Origin: Saprospiraceae bacterium
Lineage (GTDB): Bacteria > Bacteroidota > Bacteroidia > Chitinophagales > Saprospiraceae
Direction: 5' to 3'
DNA length: 64,000 bases
Assembly (NCBI GenBank): GCA_028285545.1
Contig: JANQPA010000080.1
Coordinates: forward strand, 1-64,000
The position numbers and the translations under genes were made by a program. Below are positions 9,634 to 19,199 of this stretch, piece after piece. The stretch's first letter is position 1, and each line of letters opens with the position of its first letter. Under the pieces are notes generated by a model that was not told the DNA's origin, searched no databases, and worked only from the letters and a program-made list of their open reading frames with translations.

Positions 9634-10335
9634 ATGGCAAAAATCAATAAGAAGAGAAATCAAAAGAAATCTGAGGAGACCTTGGTGGATTTAGTAGAAG
9701 TGGGAGCACAGGCTCAAAACTTTTATGATCGCAACCAAAATATTATTTTCGGTGGTCTGGTAGCACTTGTGTTGGTAATAGGTGGCTTATTTGCCTATTC
9801 TAATTTTTATAAGAAACCTCGCCAGGTGACTGCTACCGAGCAGATGTTCCAGGCTCAAATTCAATTTGAAAGAGATTCTTTTATCCTGGCTTTGACTAAT
9901 CCTGGTGGAGGATATTATGGCTTTTTAGATATTATTGATAATTATGGAGGAACTAAAGCAGGAAACCTGGCAAATTATTATGCCGGGATTTGTTATTTGA
10001 ATTTAGGAAAATTCGAAGCTGCTATTGATTATCTAAAATCCTATAGTCCTTCTGGATCGATATCACCAGCTATGAAGTTTGGTGCTCTTGGAGATGCTTA
10101 TACAGAATTAGGAGACATGGAAAAGGGAATGTCATTCTATAAAAAGGCAAGCACTCAAAATGGCAATGAAGCTTTAGCGGCATATTATCTTATGAAAGTG
10201 GGCTTGCTTTATGAAAAAATGGGTGACCCAGCCAAGGCTAAAAAAGCTTATGAGCAAATCAAAAATGATTACCCCAATACCCCTGATGGAGTAAATGTGG
10301 AAAAATATATTACTAGAGTTGATTCTCAGGGCTAA
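9634..10335 (+). CDS. Membrane-anchored TPR protein (YfgM-like)
   Basis: A 233-residue protein with a basic N-terminus, one transmembrane helix (about residues 38-58, IIFGGLVALVLVIGGLFAYS) and a C-terminal domain of tetratricopeptide-like helical pairs (AGNLANYYAGICYLNLGKFEAAIDYL and ALLY-type repeats). The layout resembles YfgM/Tol-associated TPR proteins acting as periplasmic chaperone partners, but function is inference. It is 11 bp upstream of ribH and probably cotranscribed with it. The near-consensus Bacteroidota -7 element TATTTTTG is at 9577-9584. Confidence 0.8.
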   Translation: MAKINKKRNQKKSEETLVDLVEVGAQAQNFYDRNQNIIFGGLVALVLVIGGLFAYSNFYKKPRQVTATEQMFQAQIQFERDSFILALTNPGGGYYGFLDIIDNYGGTKAGNLANYYAGICYLNLGKFEAAIDYLKSYSPSGSISPAMKFGALGDAYTELGDMEKGMSFYKKASTQNGNEALAAYYLMKVGLLYEKMGDPAKAKKAYEQIKNDYPNTPDGVNVEKYITRVDSQG

Positions 10336-10346
10336 ATTATTTTCTA

Positions 10347-10868
10347 ATGGCCAGCGCAAATAAAAATCTATCTTCCTATAATGCCGATAACATTCCTTCT
10401 GCGGAGGAAATGTCTTTCGGCATTGTGGTCTCAGAATGGAATGAAGAGATAACCCATAAACTTTATGAAGGTTGTCTTGAAACTTTGCTCAAACATGGAG
10501 CAAAGGAGGATCATATCTACACGGTTCAGGTTCCTGGAGCTTTTGAACTTCCGGTAGGGGGGAAAATGTTAGCCAGCCGCCACAAAGTGGATGCAGTAGT
10601 TTGTCTGGGCTGTGTTATACAAGGTGAAACCAAGCACAATGAGTACATTAATAACTCGGTAGCGGTTGGCCTAACCAGCTTAAGTGTCGCCTCAGGTATC
10701 CCATTCATCTTTGGCGTGCTTACTCCAAATGATCAGGCCCAAGCTCAGGATAGGGCTGGAGGTAAACATGGAAATAAAGGGGTCGAATCTGCCGTAACGG
10801 CTATCCGTATGGCTGATCTGAAACGTGACCTCTCCAAAGCAAAACAGAGAATCGGCTTTGGAAATTAA
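10347..10868 (+). CDS. ribH: 6,7-dimethyl-8-ribityllumazine synthase
   Basis: A 173-residue lumazine synthase that condenses 5-amino-6-ribitylaminouracil with 3,4-dihydroxy-2-butanone 4-phosphate in riboflavin synthesis. Family signatures are FGIVVSEWNEEIT, VPGAFELPVGGKML, VCLGCVIQGETKHNEYI, IPFIFGVLTPND and AGGKHGNKGVE. The length is slightly above the family norm because of an N-terminal extension. It is likely in an operon with the preceding TPR gene. A second riboflavin-pathway gene, the ribF fusion, lies at 46387-48384. Confidence 0.97.
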   Translation: MASANKNLSSYNADNIPSAEEMSFGIVVSEWNEEITHKLYEGCLETLLKHGAKEDHIYTVQVPGAFELPVGGKMLASRHKVDAVVCLGCVIQGETKHNEYINNSVAVGLTSLSVASGIPFIFGVLTPNDQAQAQDRAGGKHGNKGVESAVTAIRMADLKRDLSKAKQRIGFGN

Positions 10869-10894
10869 TTCCTGCCAAAGCTTAGAGCTTAACT

Positions 10895-11749
10895 ATGAAG
10901 TTACATTTTATCGACACCGGTTTTTTTAAACTAGATGGTGGAGCTATGTTTGGAGTAGTTCCTAAACGCTTGTGGAATAAATTAAACCCTGCTGATGATA
11001 ATAACTTATGTACCTGGTCAATGCGATGCTTGTTGATCGAAACTCAAGACCGTCTGATTTTGGTAGATACCGGCCTGGGAAACAAGCAAGACGAAAAATT
11101 TCGCTCTCACTTTGAACCTCATGGCCAGGCTAGCCTGTTGAATTCCTTAGCGCAAAAAGGTTTCCAGCCAGAAGACATCACCGATGTTTTTCTTACGCAT
11201 CTTCACTTTGATCACGTTGGCGGCGCTATAAAAAAGGATGATCATAATTCTTTAGTAACCACCTTTCCCAAGGCCACCTATTGGTCAAATGAAAGGCATT
11301 TTAATTGGGCTTTAGATCCAAATCCACGAGAGCGTGCTTCTTTTTTAAAAGAAAACATCCTCCCCATCCAAGACTCTGGTCAGCTTAAATTTATAGAAGT
11401 AAGTGATGATGATGTAGAATGGATTCCAGGAATAAAAATTAGGTTTGTTTATGGACATACTGAGGCCATGATGGCTTTATTTATTCAAAAAGGAGATCAA
11501 ACCTTTGTCTACCCAGCTGATGTAATTCCTTCTTCCCACCACATAGGTTTACCTTATGTAATGGCCTATGACATTCGCCCTCTATTGACACTACAGGAAA
11601 AACGAAGAATATTGGAAGATGCTTACCAAGAACAACAGTATCTGATTTTTGAACACGATCCTCAAATTGCTGCAGTCAGCCTTACAAAAAATGATAGGGG
11701 AAGAATAGTTAAAGATCGAATTCTTACTGAAGAAGAACTCAATCAATAG
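10895..11749 (+). CDS. MBL-fold metallo-hydrolase
   Basis: A 284-residue metallo-beta-lactamase-fold protein. The metal motif THLHFDHVGG gives His102, His104, Asp106 and His107. The further ligands are likely the His in FVYGHTEAMM, the Asp in YPADVIPSSHH and the His in LIFEHDPQ. It resembles the lactonase/glyoxalase II-like subgroup that starts with MKLHFIDTG and LVDTGLGNK. The substrate is unknown. It sits 26 bp after ribH, so cotranscription is possible. Confidence 0.88.
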   Translation: MKLHFIDTGFFKLDGGAMFGVVPKRLWNKLNPADDNNLCTWSMRCLLIETQDRLILVDTGLGNKQDEKFRSHFEPHGQASLLNSLAQKGFQPEDITDVFLTHLHFDHVGGAIKKDDHNSLVTTFPKATYWSNERHFNWALDPNPRERASFLKENILPIQDSGQLKFIEVSDDDVEWIPGIKIRFVYGHTEAMMALFIQKGDQTFVYPADVIPSSHHIGLPYVMAYDIRPLLTLQEKRRILEDAYQEQQYLIFEHDPQIAAVSLTKNDRGRIVKDRILTEEELNQ

Positions 11750-11917
11750 TAGAGCTTTGTTTCAATTTATCTCTTCCCATTCCGTCCAACAAATACAGAA
11801 GTCTGAAATGACTCATATATTTACCTGTTTTTTAGTGAAATACAAAAAACTGTTATAACTTTAATACTGTTATTCATTTTACCCGTTTTTTGTTATTTAG
11901 ACTATAAAACCAAGGTT

Positions 11918-12496
11918 ATGAAAATCAGATTTGTCATCCTTTCATTATTTGCTTCCTTTTTCCTTACAGCTGCGACTCCTCCCAAAAATTTATACCTGGT
12001 TTATGTCTTCATGGGAGAAGAATGTGTCATTTCTCAAAATTATACCCTTGAGCTTAATAAACTTCATGAGCAATACGCTAGTGACCGAATCCAATTTATT
12101 GGTGTTTTTCCAAGCAATTATTCTTCTTCCGAAACGGTAAAAAACTTTAAGTCTAAATACAAACTTCCCTTTAATACTGAACTAGATAAGGCTCATATAA
12201 AGGTGTTCAGGTTTCAAATAAAAGTGACGCCCGAAATAGTCGTCTATGATGTAAAAAACCAAAATGTCGTCTACCAAGGTAGAATAGATAATACCTATTT
12301 TGGCCTGGGACAAAGACGTACCGTAACTACTACCTCTGAACTAAGTGATGTCTTATCAGCAATTACCAAAAAGGAAGAACTTGATTTTGAATTTAAAAAA
12401 GCTGTAGGCTGCTTTCTAACACCAATCGACCCTTTGTTCAAGGATATTAGCCCTTGTAACTACGATACAAAAGATACCAAAACCAACAAAAGATAA
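11918..12496 (+). CDS. Thioredoxin-fold redoxin, exported
   Basis: A 192-residue protein with a signal peptide (to about residue 20) and a redoxin fold. The active-site region reads GEECVISQNYTLELNKL: a C-x-x-S motif replaces CxxC, as in the ECPISQ-type redoxins that accompany cytochrome c/copper monooxygenase proteins. A single reactive Cys argues against ordinary disulfide exchange. Upstream of a lipoprotein and a cytochrome c/monooxygenase gene on the same strand, it probably works with them. Confidence 0.7.
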   Translation: MKIRFVILSLFASFFLTAATPPKNLYLVYVFMGEECVISQNYTLELNKLHEQYASDRIQFIGVFPSNYSSSETVKNFKSKYKLPFNTELDKAHIKVFRFQIKVTPEIVVYDVKNQNVVYQGRIDNTYFGLGQRRTVTTTSELSDVLSAITKKEELDFEFKKAVGCFLTPIDPLFKDISPCNYDTKDTKTNKR

Positions 12497-12602
12497 GATT
12501 GAGGCAATAAAATAAAAGCCTTTGTCAATATAATATCTAATCAGTGGCTCTACTTTTTGTTGTAGCTATTGGATTTTAATATTAAGCACAATAATTAAAT
12601 TC

Positions 12603-13469
12603 ATGAAAAAGAATACTCTAATTATTTGCCTGCTTATTCTCCCCTTTATCGCAATTCTATCCTTAGGTTGTGAAAACTCAAAGCAGATTTCAAACCAGGA
12701 ATTCGAAAATGATCTACAGAATCTTTTTAATATTGTAATGTATGATAATAGCCAGGGAACGAAATCTCTAGCTTATAACTATGGAATGGGTATTGATTCA
12801 ACAAGTATTTATTATGACCTGGTCCATGGGTTTAATAATCAATATCTCCTCTTTCTTACCAGAAAACCCTTTATAGAACTTAACCTTAAGAGTTTTATAG
12901 TTGAACAAGACACTCTGGAGGGAACCAAGCAAAAAATTTTTGAAGAAGGAAGAAAACAGCCCTGGTTTAATTTGTACAAAACCTCAGTGGCATATTATTT
13001 GAAGGGAAAAGGGGTAAGTGTCCAAAATTATGAACCTCAGCCACCCGTTTCTGCTACTCAAGAAGAGTTAATGGAAGTAGTGTCTAAATTCTTTTATGTT
13101 TACGACTATGATGAGGATAAAGGTCTTCAGGCCAAACTTTGTGGAGGAATAAACCCCTATTTTAAAGAAGACCTTGTAATCAACCCAGTAATGGAAGCCT
13201 TTGCATTTCAGGCTTTGGTAAATCTTCTTGGTGAGGATACTTCTTTAGTTACTTCCTTTTACCAGGGCTTTATTTCAGAGATGAATGAAAAAGTGAAGAC
13301 CATGAACGATGAGAAAGAAGGAATCGTCCAATTTGCAAAAAATAATGCTTACCAACACTATAAAAACGATGCTGGTCTGCGCGAAAAAATTATTGCTCAA
13401 TACCAAGAATTAAAAAATAGATTACCTTTTGAGATATCGGATCTTCCTTCTCAGGGAATGAACCAATAA
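12603..13469 (+). CDS. Lipoprotein of unknown function
   Basis: A 288-residue protein with a lipoprotein signal and lipobox LSLGC (Cys about residue 23). The rest is soluble and mostly helical, with no domain I recognise. It has aromatic-rich segments such as KLCGGINPYFKEDL. Its position between a redoxin and a heme/copper protein suggests a shared envelope process, but this is inference. Confidence 0.6.
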   Translation: MKKNTLIICLLILPFIAILSLGCENSKQISNQEFENDLQNLFNIVMYDNSQGTKSLAYNYGMGIDSTSIYYDLVHGFNNQYLLFLTRKPFIELNLKSFIVEQDTLEGTKQKIFEEGRKQPWFNLYKTSVAYYLKGKGVSVQNYEPQPPVSATQEELMEVVSKFFYVYDYDEDKGLQAKLCGGINPYFKEDLVINPVMEAFAFQALVNLLGEDTSLVTSFYQGFISEMNEKVKTMNDEKEGIVQFAKNNAYQHYKNDAGLREKIIAQYQELKNRLPFEISDLPSQGMNQ

Positions 13470-13523
13470 GTCAGGTATTTTGCCCATTTCAAAAAGAAGG
13501 ATCAAAAATTTCATTCACTGATT

Positions 13524-15116
13524 ATGAAAAACAATATACTTTTTTTCTGTTTTCTCATCTGTCTGTCTTCTGTGGGTGTAGCTCAGGAAATCACTTTTTC
13601 AAAAGATATTGCCCCTATCATTTATACCAATTGTACGGTTTGCCATCGACCTGGAGAAATTGGCCCCATGTCCTTGACCAGTTATGATGAGGTGCGCAAT
13701 TGGGGACCAACCATAAAGTATGTAACCGAAATAAAATATATGCCTCCCTGGAAACCAGATAAGCATTACTCCAGTTTTTTAGGGGAAAGAGGCCTGAGCG
13801 ATGACGAAATTGCAAAAATTAAGAATTGGGTAGAAAATGGAATGCCCCAGGGTAATCTTTCTGATGAACCAGCTCTACCAGAGTTTCCGGAAGGCTCTCA
13901 AATCGGACAGCCTGATCTGGTTCTTTCTTTTAAACAGACGTATACCCATAAAGGAAACAACCGTGATCAGTATCAGATTTTTGTCCTGCCTACCGGCTTG
14001 ACAGAAGACAAAATTGTGAAGGGAATAGAATTAAGACCTGGAAACCGCCGAATCGTTCATCACGCCCTCTTTGCATTAGATGAAACCGGGCAGGCTTCGA
14101 CATTGGATGCTCAAACACCGGAATATGGATATCCGGGATTTGGAGGCTATGGAGTTCCCGTTACTGAAAATTATACTGGCTATGTCCCAGGTGCCAAAGT
14201 TCGTTTATATGCGGAAGGAATGGGCCAGAAGATGACTGCCGGCTCTAATTTATTGATTCAGATGCATTATGCTCCAAGTCCGATAGATGAGCCTGATTCT
14301 AGTACTGTTAATATTTTTTTCGCTGATGAAAAAGAACAGGTTACCAGGAATGTCCAGCAGGCCATTATGCTTCCTTTTGCGCCACTGATTCAGAATGGCC
14401 CATTTGTTATGCCTCCTGAAACCATTAAAAAGTTTCACTGTAAGTTTATTTCTCCTATTGATGTTAGCTTAATTGCCGTAGGGCCACATATGCACTTGTT
14501 GGGTAAAGATTGGGAAGTCTTTTCTGTATCACCCTCTGGTGATACAACTAATCTAATTTCTATTCCCGATTGGGATTTTAATTGGCAAGGTGGATATTTT
14601 TTCAAAAGATTAATTAAAATTGAAAAAGGATCCGAAGTTCATGCCTTTGCAACTTATGATAACACTTCCAATAACCCCAAAAATCCCAATGTACCTCCGC
14701 GGACCATTACCTGGGGTGAGGGTACTTCAGATGAAATGTTTTACCTGCCATTTTTCTTTGTTCCATATTTGCCAGGGGATGAAGACATCATTTTTGAGCC
14801 AGATGATATTACAACTTCTGTTGACGGAGAAGTAATCCTCAATTTTCCTAAAGATGAATTATTGCCAGTATATCCCAATCCAGCTGTGGAAAGGTTAACA
14901 AGTAGCTTTACCCTGGCCAAGGCGGGGAATTATGCGATGCACATATACAACCTAAAGGGACAATTAATCAATTCACCCTTTTCCAGCCAATTTTTTACAG
15001 CCGGACCGCATCAATATGTGGTAGATGTAAATGATTTGGAGCAAGGGGTATATTTGATGAGGATTCAAGGAGAAAATACAGACTTGACTACCAAGATTTC
15101 TATTGTGAAAAGATAG
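13524..15116 (+). CDS. Cytochrome c / copper monooxygenase-like secreted protein with T9SS sorting domain
   Basis: A 530-residue protein. A signal peptide ends near residue 20. A cytochrome c module follows, with heme motif CTVCH (Cys37, Cys40, His41) and a likely distal ligand at KYMPPWKPD. The middle resembles type II ascorbate-dependent copper monooxygenases (PHM/DBH-like): RRIVHHALFALDE, IQMHYAPSP and GPHMHLLGKDWE supply candidate copper histidines. The C-terminal ~75 residues (LLPVYPNPAVERL to KISIVKR) are a T9SS sorting domain. Heme-copper proteins of this layout often occur fused to redoxins; here the redoxin is the gene at 11918. The substrate is unknown. Confidence 0.85.
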   Translation: MKNNILFFCFLICLSSVGVAQEITFSKDIAPIIYTNCTVCHRPGEIGPMSLTSYDEVRNWGPTIKYVTEIKYMPPWKPDKHYSSFLGERGLSDDEIAKIKNWVENGMPQGNLSDEPALPEFPEGSQIGQPDLVLSFKQTYTHKGNNRDQYQIFVLPTGLTEDKIVKGIELRPGNRRIVHHALFALDETGQASTLDAQTPEYGYPGFGGYGVPVTENYTGYVPGAKVRLYAEGMGQKMTAGSNLLIQMHYAPSPIDEPDSSTVNIFFADEKEQVTRNVQQAIMLPFAPLIQNGPFVMPPETIKKFHCKFISPIDVSLIAVGPHMHLLGKDWEVFSVSPSGDTTNLISIPDWDFNWQGGYFFKRLIKIEKGSEVHAFATYDNTSNNPKNPNVPPRTITWGEGTSDEMFYLPFFFVPYLPGDEDIIFEPDDITTSVDGEVILNFPKDELLPVYPNPAVERLTSSFTLAKAGNYAMHIYNLKGQLINSPFSSQFFTAGPHQYVVDVNDLEQGVYLMRIQGENTDLTTKISIVKR

Positions 15117-15165
15117 ATTGGGTATTAGGGTATTAGGGTATTAGGGTATTGGGTACCGTGTATTG
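15117..15165 (+). repeat. Short tandem repeat of ATTAGGGT type
   Basis: Begins directly after the preceding stop codon. It has 8-bp ATTAGGGT units degrading to ATTGGGT. Related G-rich units occur at 19119, 42731 and 51812. Confidence 0.9.
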
Positions 15166-15297
15166 TGACTTGTCTGTGCGCTTGTAAACCTTTGGTTTTT
15201 AATAAACAATAGGGTTTAATGTATGAATTAATGAACAGTTCCTACTTTCCCATTTAAATAAAAATCAGCTATTGATTGAAGACTAAAGTTGATAATT

Positions 15298-17283
15298 ATG
15301 CCAAATTTTTTTTCCTTCCTGTCAGCAATTGGGATACTTAACTGCTGTTTGATAAGCATCCTTCCAGGTCAAACGCCACTCATTGATAGTTTAAAATCAA
15401 CTCTTAGTTTAGAAACTAAAGATAGTTCCACTATAAATACACTAAACGATATTTGTTGGGAGTTAGAGTCAATTGAAAAATATGATAGTCTTCTTCATTA
15501 TGCCCAGTTAATGGCTCAAATTTCATCTTCTTTGGGATATTTTAATGAAGTGGGTTTGGCTAATTATAAAATGGCCAGCTCTCATTGGCATCTTGGTGAT
15601 TATCAGGAGGCATTGAATACCTGTGACTCTGCATTTTTCTATTTTCAAAAGGCCAAAAATGACAAAAGAATCATGCACTCCACTTATTTAAGAGGAATGA
15701 TTAATGGAGATCAGGGGAATTATGCAAAGGCCATTTCTGATTATTATGAAGGCATTAAGATGGCTAAAAATATGGAAGACAGCATTGCTGCAGGAGCTAT
15801 CCTCAATAGTGTAGCCTTAGTTCATAAGTGGATGAGCAATTATAGACTTGCCGAAGAGGAATTTTTGAATTCTATTGAAATGCTAAAAGGGCCATCTGCT
15901 GATTACAGAAGAGCAATGTCCATTACCAATTTGGGGGTATTGTATACTTTGACGGAGCAATACCAGGAGGCAATAGAAAATTCAAAGAAAGCCATGTTAC
16001 TTTTTGAAAAGCTGGAGTCAGATTGGGGTGTCGCTTCCAATAAAGGTAATATTGGAACTGCCCTTGTTAGGTTGAACAAGGCCAAAGAGGCCATTTCCTA
16101 TTTAAAAGAACACCTAAAGTACGAAGAGGATAATGATCCAAAATCTCACGCTGCTGCTTTGATGATGCTGGCCGAGGCAGAACAATCACTAACAAATCTG
16201 GAGGCAGCAAAAGCAGGATACCAAAATGCCTTAACCATCAGTAGTAATATTGGTGCCCTGGATTATCAAAGGCAGTGTGAAGAAGCCCTGAGTCAAATTG
16301 CTGCCAGCAAGAACGATTTCAGGAGTGCATTTGCGCATTTATTAAATGCCAAAAGCTTAGGTGACACCCTATACAACCAAAAAACTGCGGATAAAGTAGC
16401 AGAGCTTAATGAGCAATACCAAGCAGAAAAAAAGGAGAACCAAATTGCCTTATTAAAATCTGAGAATAAAGTAAAAGATATTGCTTTAAGCAATGAAGCT
16501 ATTAAAAGAAACAGCCTAATGGGGGGAATGACAACATTATTATTGCTAGCTGCATTAGTCTGGTATGGTCAACGTCAAGCAATAAAAAATCAACGCCTCT
16601 TGGCCATAAAAAATGAGAAAATTAAAGATGTCCAATTCCAACAAGCGGTTAGTGAGTTGGAATTAAAGGCTCTCCGTGCTCAAATGAATCCTCATTTCAT
16701 TTTTAACTGCATGAATTCAATCAATCGCTTAATTCTGGAAAATGATAATGAAAATGCCTCCCGCTTACTTTCCAAATTTTCAAGACTGATTCGCCTTATT
16801 TTAGAACATTCTGAGCGGAAAACCATCTCTTTAGAGGAAGAAATGGAACTGCTAACAACCTATTTGGAAATTGAAACTCGGCGATTTGAAGGAAATATCG
16901 ACTATTCCATTGCTATTGACAAAGACATAGATCCTGAATACATCGAAGTACCTTCAATGGTACTGCAGCCATTTATCGAAAATGCAATATGGCATGGACT
17001 ATTTCACAAAAATGATAAAGCGGGGAAGATAAAAATAAACATTCGACAGGAGGATGAAATTTTACATTGTAGCATCGAGGATAATGGCATTGGCAGGAAA
17101 AAAGCATTGGAATTAAAAAACAAATCAGTTTTGAACCATAAATCGATGGCATTAAAACTTACTGAAGCTCGTTTAAAATTAATTGATAAAACTAAAATTG
17201 GCCAGCTGATAAAGATTATTGATTTAAAAGACTCCCAATCTTTACCTGCCGGAACCCGGGTAGAAGTAAAAATACCTATTTAA
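15298..17283 (+). CDS. LytS/YehU-type sensor histidine kinase with TPR sensor region
   Basis: About 661 residues. A signal peptide is followed by 5-6 TPR repeats (to about residue 350), a coiled coil, one transmembrane helix (near MGGMTTLLLLAALVWYG), and a His_kinase domain with the phospho-acceptor motif QMNPHFIFN (His466). The HATPase domain has N-box ENAIWHGLFHK and G-box EDNGIGR. The periplasmic TPR region presumably senses a ligand or protein. ATG 15298 was preferred over the TTG three codons before. It is convergent with, and overlaps by 4 bp, the LytTR regulator, its likely partner. Confidence 0.9.
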   Translation: MPNFFSFLSAIGILNCCLISILPGQTPLIDSLKSTLSLETKDSSTINTLNDICWELESIEKYDSLLHYAQLMAQISSSLGYFNEVGLANYKMASSHWHLGDYQEALNTCDSAFFYFQKAKNDKRIMHSTYLRGMINGDQGNYAKAISDYYEGIKMAKNMEDSIAAGAILNSVALVHKWMSNYRLAEEEFLNSIEMLKGPSADYRRAMSITNLGVLYTLTEQYQEAIENSKKAMLLFEKLESDWGVASNKGNIGTALVRLNKAKEAISYLKEHLKYEEDNDPKSHAAALMMLAEAEQSLTNLEAAKAGYQNALTISSNIGALDYQRQCEEALSQIAASKNDFRSAFAHLLNAKSLGDTLYNQKTADKVAELNEQYQAEKKENQIALLKSENKVKDIALSNEAIKRNSLMGGMTTLLLLAALVWYGQRQAIKNQRLLAIKNEKIKDVQFQQAVSELELKALRAQMNPHFIFNCMNSINRLILENDNENASRLLSKFSRLIRLILEHSERKTISLEEEMELLTTYLEIETRRFEGNIDYSIAIDKDIDPEYIEVPSMVLQPFIENAIWHGLFHKNDKAGKIKINIRQEDEILHCSIEDNGIGRKKALELKNKSVLNHKSMALKLTEARLKLIDKTKIGQLIKIIDLKDSQSLPAGTRVEVKIPI

Positions 17284-18014
17284 AGCCTGGCAATGAGTTT
17301 CATGAATTCTTCCTTTTTTCGTCGCGAAATATCAATGTGATCGCCATTGCTCATTAAGGCATAACCTCCTTCACCTTTAATATAACGGTCAATTTGCTTT
17401 AAGTTTATGATCGCCGAATGATGTACTCTGCAAAAAATGCTTGGATCTAAAATGTTTTCAAAATCTTTTAGGCTCTTTGATACAACTATTTGTTGACTGT
17501 CTTTTAGAATTATTTGTGTATAGGCACCTTCGGCCTTACAATGAATTATATCCTGTAGATAAACAAAATCCAGGCCGTTAAGGGTAGGAACAGCTAGTTT
17601 GTCATCCAAACCTAATCTTGACTTAATGTTGTGAATAAGTCCTGAATAGTCGGTTTTTCTCAAGTTGTGAAACCGATTAACTGCTGTTAATAGTTCATCT
17701 ACATCTACAGGTTTGAGAAGATAATCCAAGGCAGAAAATCGGATGGCCTTGATGGCATATTGGTTGTGAGCAGTTACAAAGATTGTACTAAAATTTGGCT
17801 TGCCAATTTTTTCCAAGAGGTCAAAACCACTCATAAAAGGCATTTGAACATCAAGAAAAACCAATTCCGGCTGATGGGTCTGGATGGCAGATATGCCTTC
17901 CATAGGGTCTTGACATATGGCGATAATATTCAAATTTGGGCAAAATTTATTCAGCAAAAGCTTAAGACTTTCCCGTGCATCTTCTTCATCATCTATTATA
18001 ATGGTCCTTGTCAT
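17280..18014 (-). CDS. LytTR-family response regulator
   Basis: A 244-residue protein. The N-terminal receiver domain has acidic residues DDEED near residue 8, phospho-acceptor Asp55 (LVFLDVQMPFMSG), a T/S position in FVTAHN and the conserved Lys in LLKPVDVDEL. The C-terminal LytTR DNA-binding domain spans about residues 140-244 (YLQDIIHCKAEGAYT, FCRVHHSAIINLKQIDRY). It is the expected partner of the convergent LytS-type kinase. The two stop codons share a TTAA tetranucleotide. Confidence 0.92.
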   Translation of the reverse strand: MTRTIIIDDEEDARESLKLLLNKFCPNLNIIAICQDPMEGISAIQTHQPELVFLDVQMPFMSGFDLLEKIGKPNFSTIFVTAHNQYAIKAIRFSALDYLLKPVDVDELLTAVNRFHNLRKTDYSGLIHNIKSRLGLDDKLAVPTLNGLDFVYLQDIIHCKAEGAYTQIILKDSQQIVVSKSLKDFENILDPSIFCRVHHSAIINLKQIDRYIKGEGGYALMSNGDHIDISRRKKEEFMKLIARL

Positions 18015-18206
18015 TAGGTAATATTATCATTTAATGAGAGCCGCAATACTTTTTTCTAACAATTTTTCAATTTACCACTTATTATTTGAATCCTACCACC
18101 TATTCTTCCACCTGGCCAATTGTAAGCTTTTACTTTTTTATAAACTAAAGAAGGAATAGATTTGCTCTGTTAATAATGAAAATGAATTCCAAAAGAAAAA
18201 TAAGCC

Positions 18207-19109
18207 ATGAAAACGAAATTAACTTTAGTCTTGATGATGTTTTGCTTGGGCATGATAAATGCTCAAGGATTGCCTCAGCACATTGAATTAGAAGAACTCG
18301 GACTTAGCTTTGACATCCCACAAGGTTGGACAGGGCAATTGGAAGGTGAATACATTCTACTAGGCCATCAATCATTGCCTGGCCTGATGATTCTGTTCCA
18401 GAATAATAGTCAAAGTACTGGAGATTTAAAGAATACTGCCATGCAGGGAATAAGAGAGGAAGGGGTTCAGTTGAGCCCAGCAGGAGATTTCAAAGTGGTA
18501 GGTGACAATAGAGTAGAAGGAATGTATACAGGCTACTTTAATGGATCTCAAGTGAAATCTTATGCTATTGGCCTGATAAACGGCTTGGGTAGCGGAATGA
18601 GTATTTTAATTTTAACCGAATCCAATGTCTTTACTAATAAGCATAAAGATGAAGCAAATAAATTAGCTCGTTCAGTTAAGTTCTATCAGGCTAAAGAATC
18701 AACCAATACCAAGCTTTGGAAAAATAAGCTTATTGGAAGGCAATTGAAATACATGTACACCAATACCAGCTCAGATTATAATGGAGGATCTGTTGGCCTG
18801 TCTGAAAAGACGACCATTGATTTATGCTCTAATGGGCAGTTTTATTATTATTCTAATACTTCTTCTCAGATTGCATCAGGTTCTGTAGCTGCTGATAATT
18901 CCAATGTCAGCTCAAGTGGAGGAGGTACATTATCTAGTGAGGATACTGGCGGAACCTATAAAATTTATTCTCTGGGACAGGAATCCTATCTGGAGCTAAC
19001 TTTCCAAAGCGGTAAAGTCGTAGAGTATGATTTATCCACCAATAATTCCGGACAACTCTTCCTGGACGAAACACGATATTTGGTTTTGCAAAGTGAACAG
19101 TGCCATTAA
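18207..19109 (+). CDS. Secreted protein of unknown function
   Basis: A 300-residue protein with a clear signal peptide (to INAQG, residue ~20). Residues 25-170 resemble a PsbP/DUF1795-like fold in their opening (LGLSFDIPQGWTGQ), but the match is weak. The C-terminal third is Ser/Gly-rich, then a small beta domain resembling lipocalin-type or META-like stress proteins (TTIDLCSNGQFYYYS). No sorting domain is seen. A GGGTATT tandem repeat starts 10 bp after the stop. Confidence 0.6.
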   Translation: MKTKLTLVLMMFCLGMINAQGLPQHIELEELGLSFDIPQGWTGQLEGEYILLGHQSLPGLMILFQNNSQSTGDLKNTAMQGIREEGVQLSPAGDFKVVGDNRVEGMYTGYFNGSQVKSYAIGLINGLGSGMSILILTESNVFTNKHKDEANKLARSVKFYQAKESTNTKLWKNKLIGRQLKYMYTNTSSDYNGGSVGLSEKTTIDLCSNGQFYYYSNTSSQIASGSVAADNSNVSSSGGGTLSSEDTGGTYKIYSLGQESYLELTFQSGKVVEYDLSTNNSGQLFLDETRYLVLQSEQCH

Positions 19110-19118
19110 TAAGTAGTG

Positions 19119-19140
19119 AGTATTGGGTATTGGGTATTGA
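19119..19140 (+). repeat. Tandem repeat of GGGTATT
   Basis: About three 7-bp units just after the stop codon of the preceding gene. Confidence 0.85.
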
Positions 19141-19199
19141 GATGGAATCATTCATCGTTCAAAATTTGTCATTCAAAATTTATTCCCACTACCCAGTAT

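Noticed and set aside
11931-12140. 69-codon frame inside the redoxin gene
   Set aside because: It is an alternative frame of a well supported redoxin gene.
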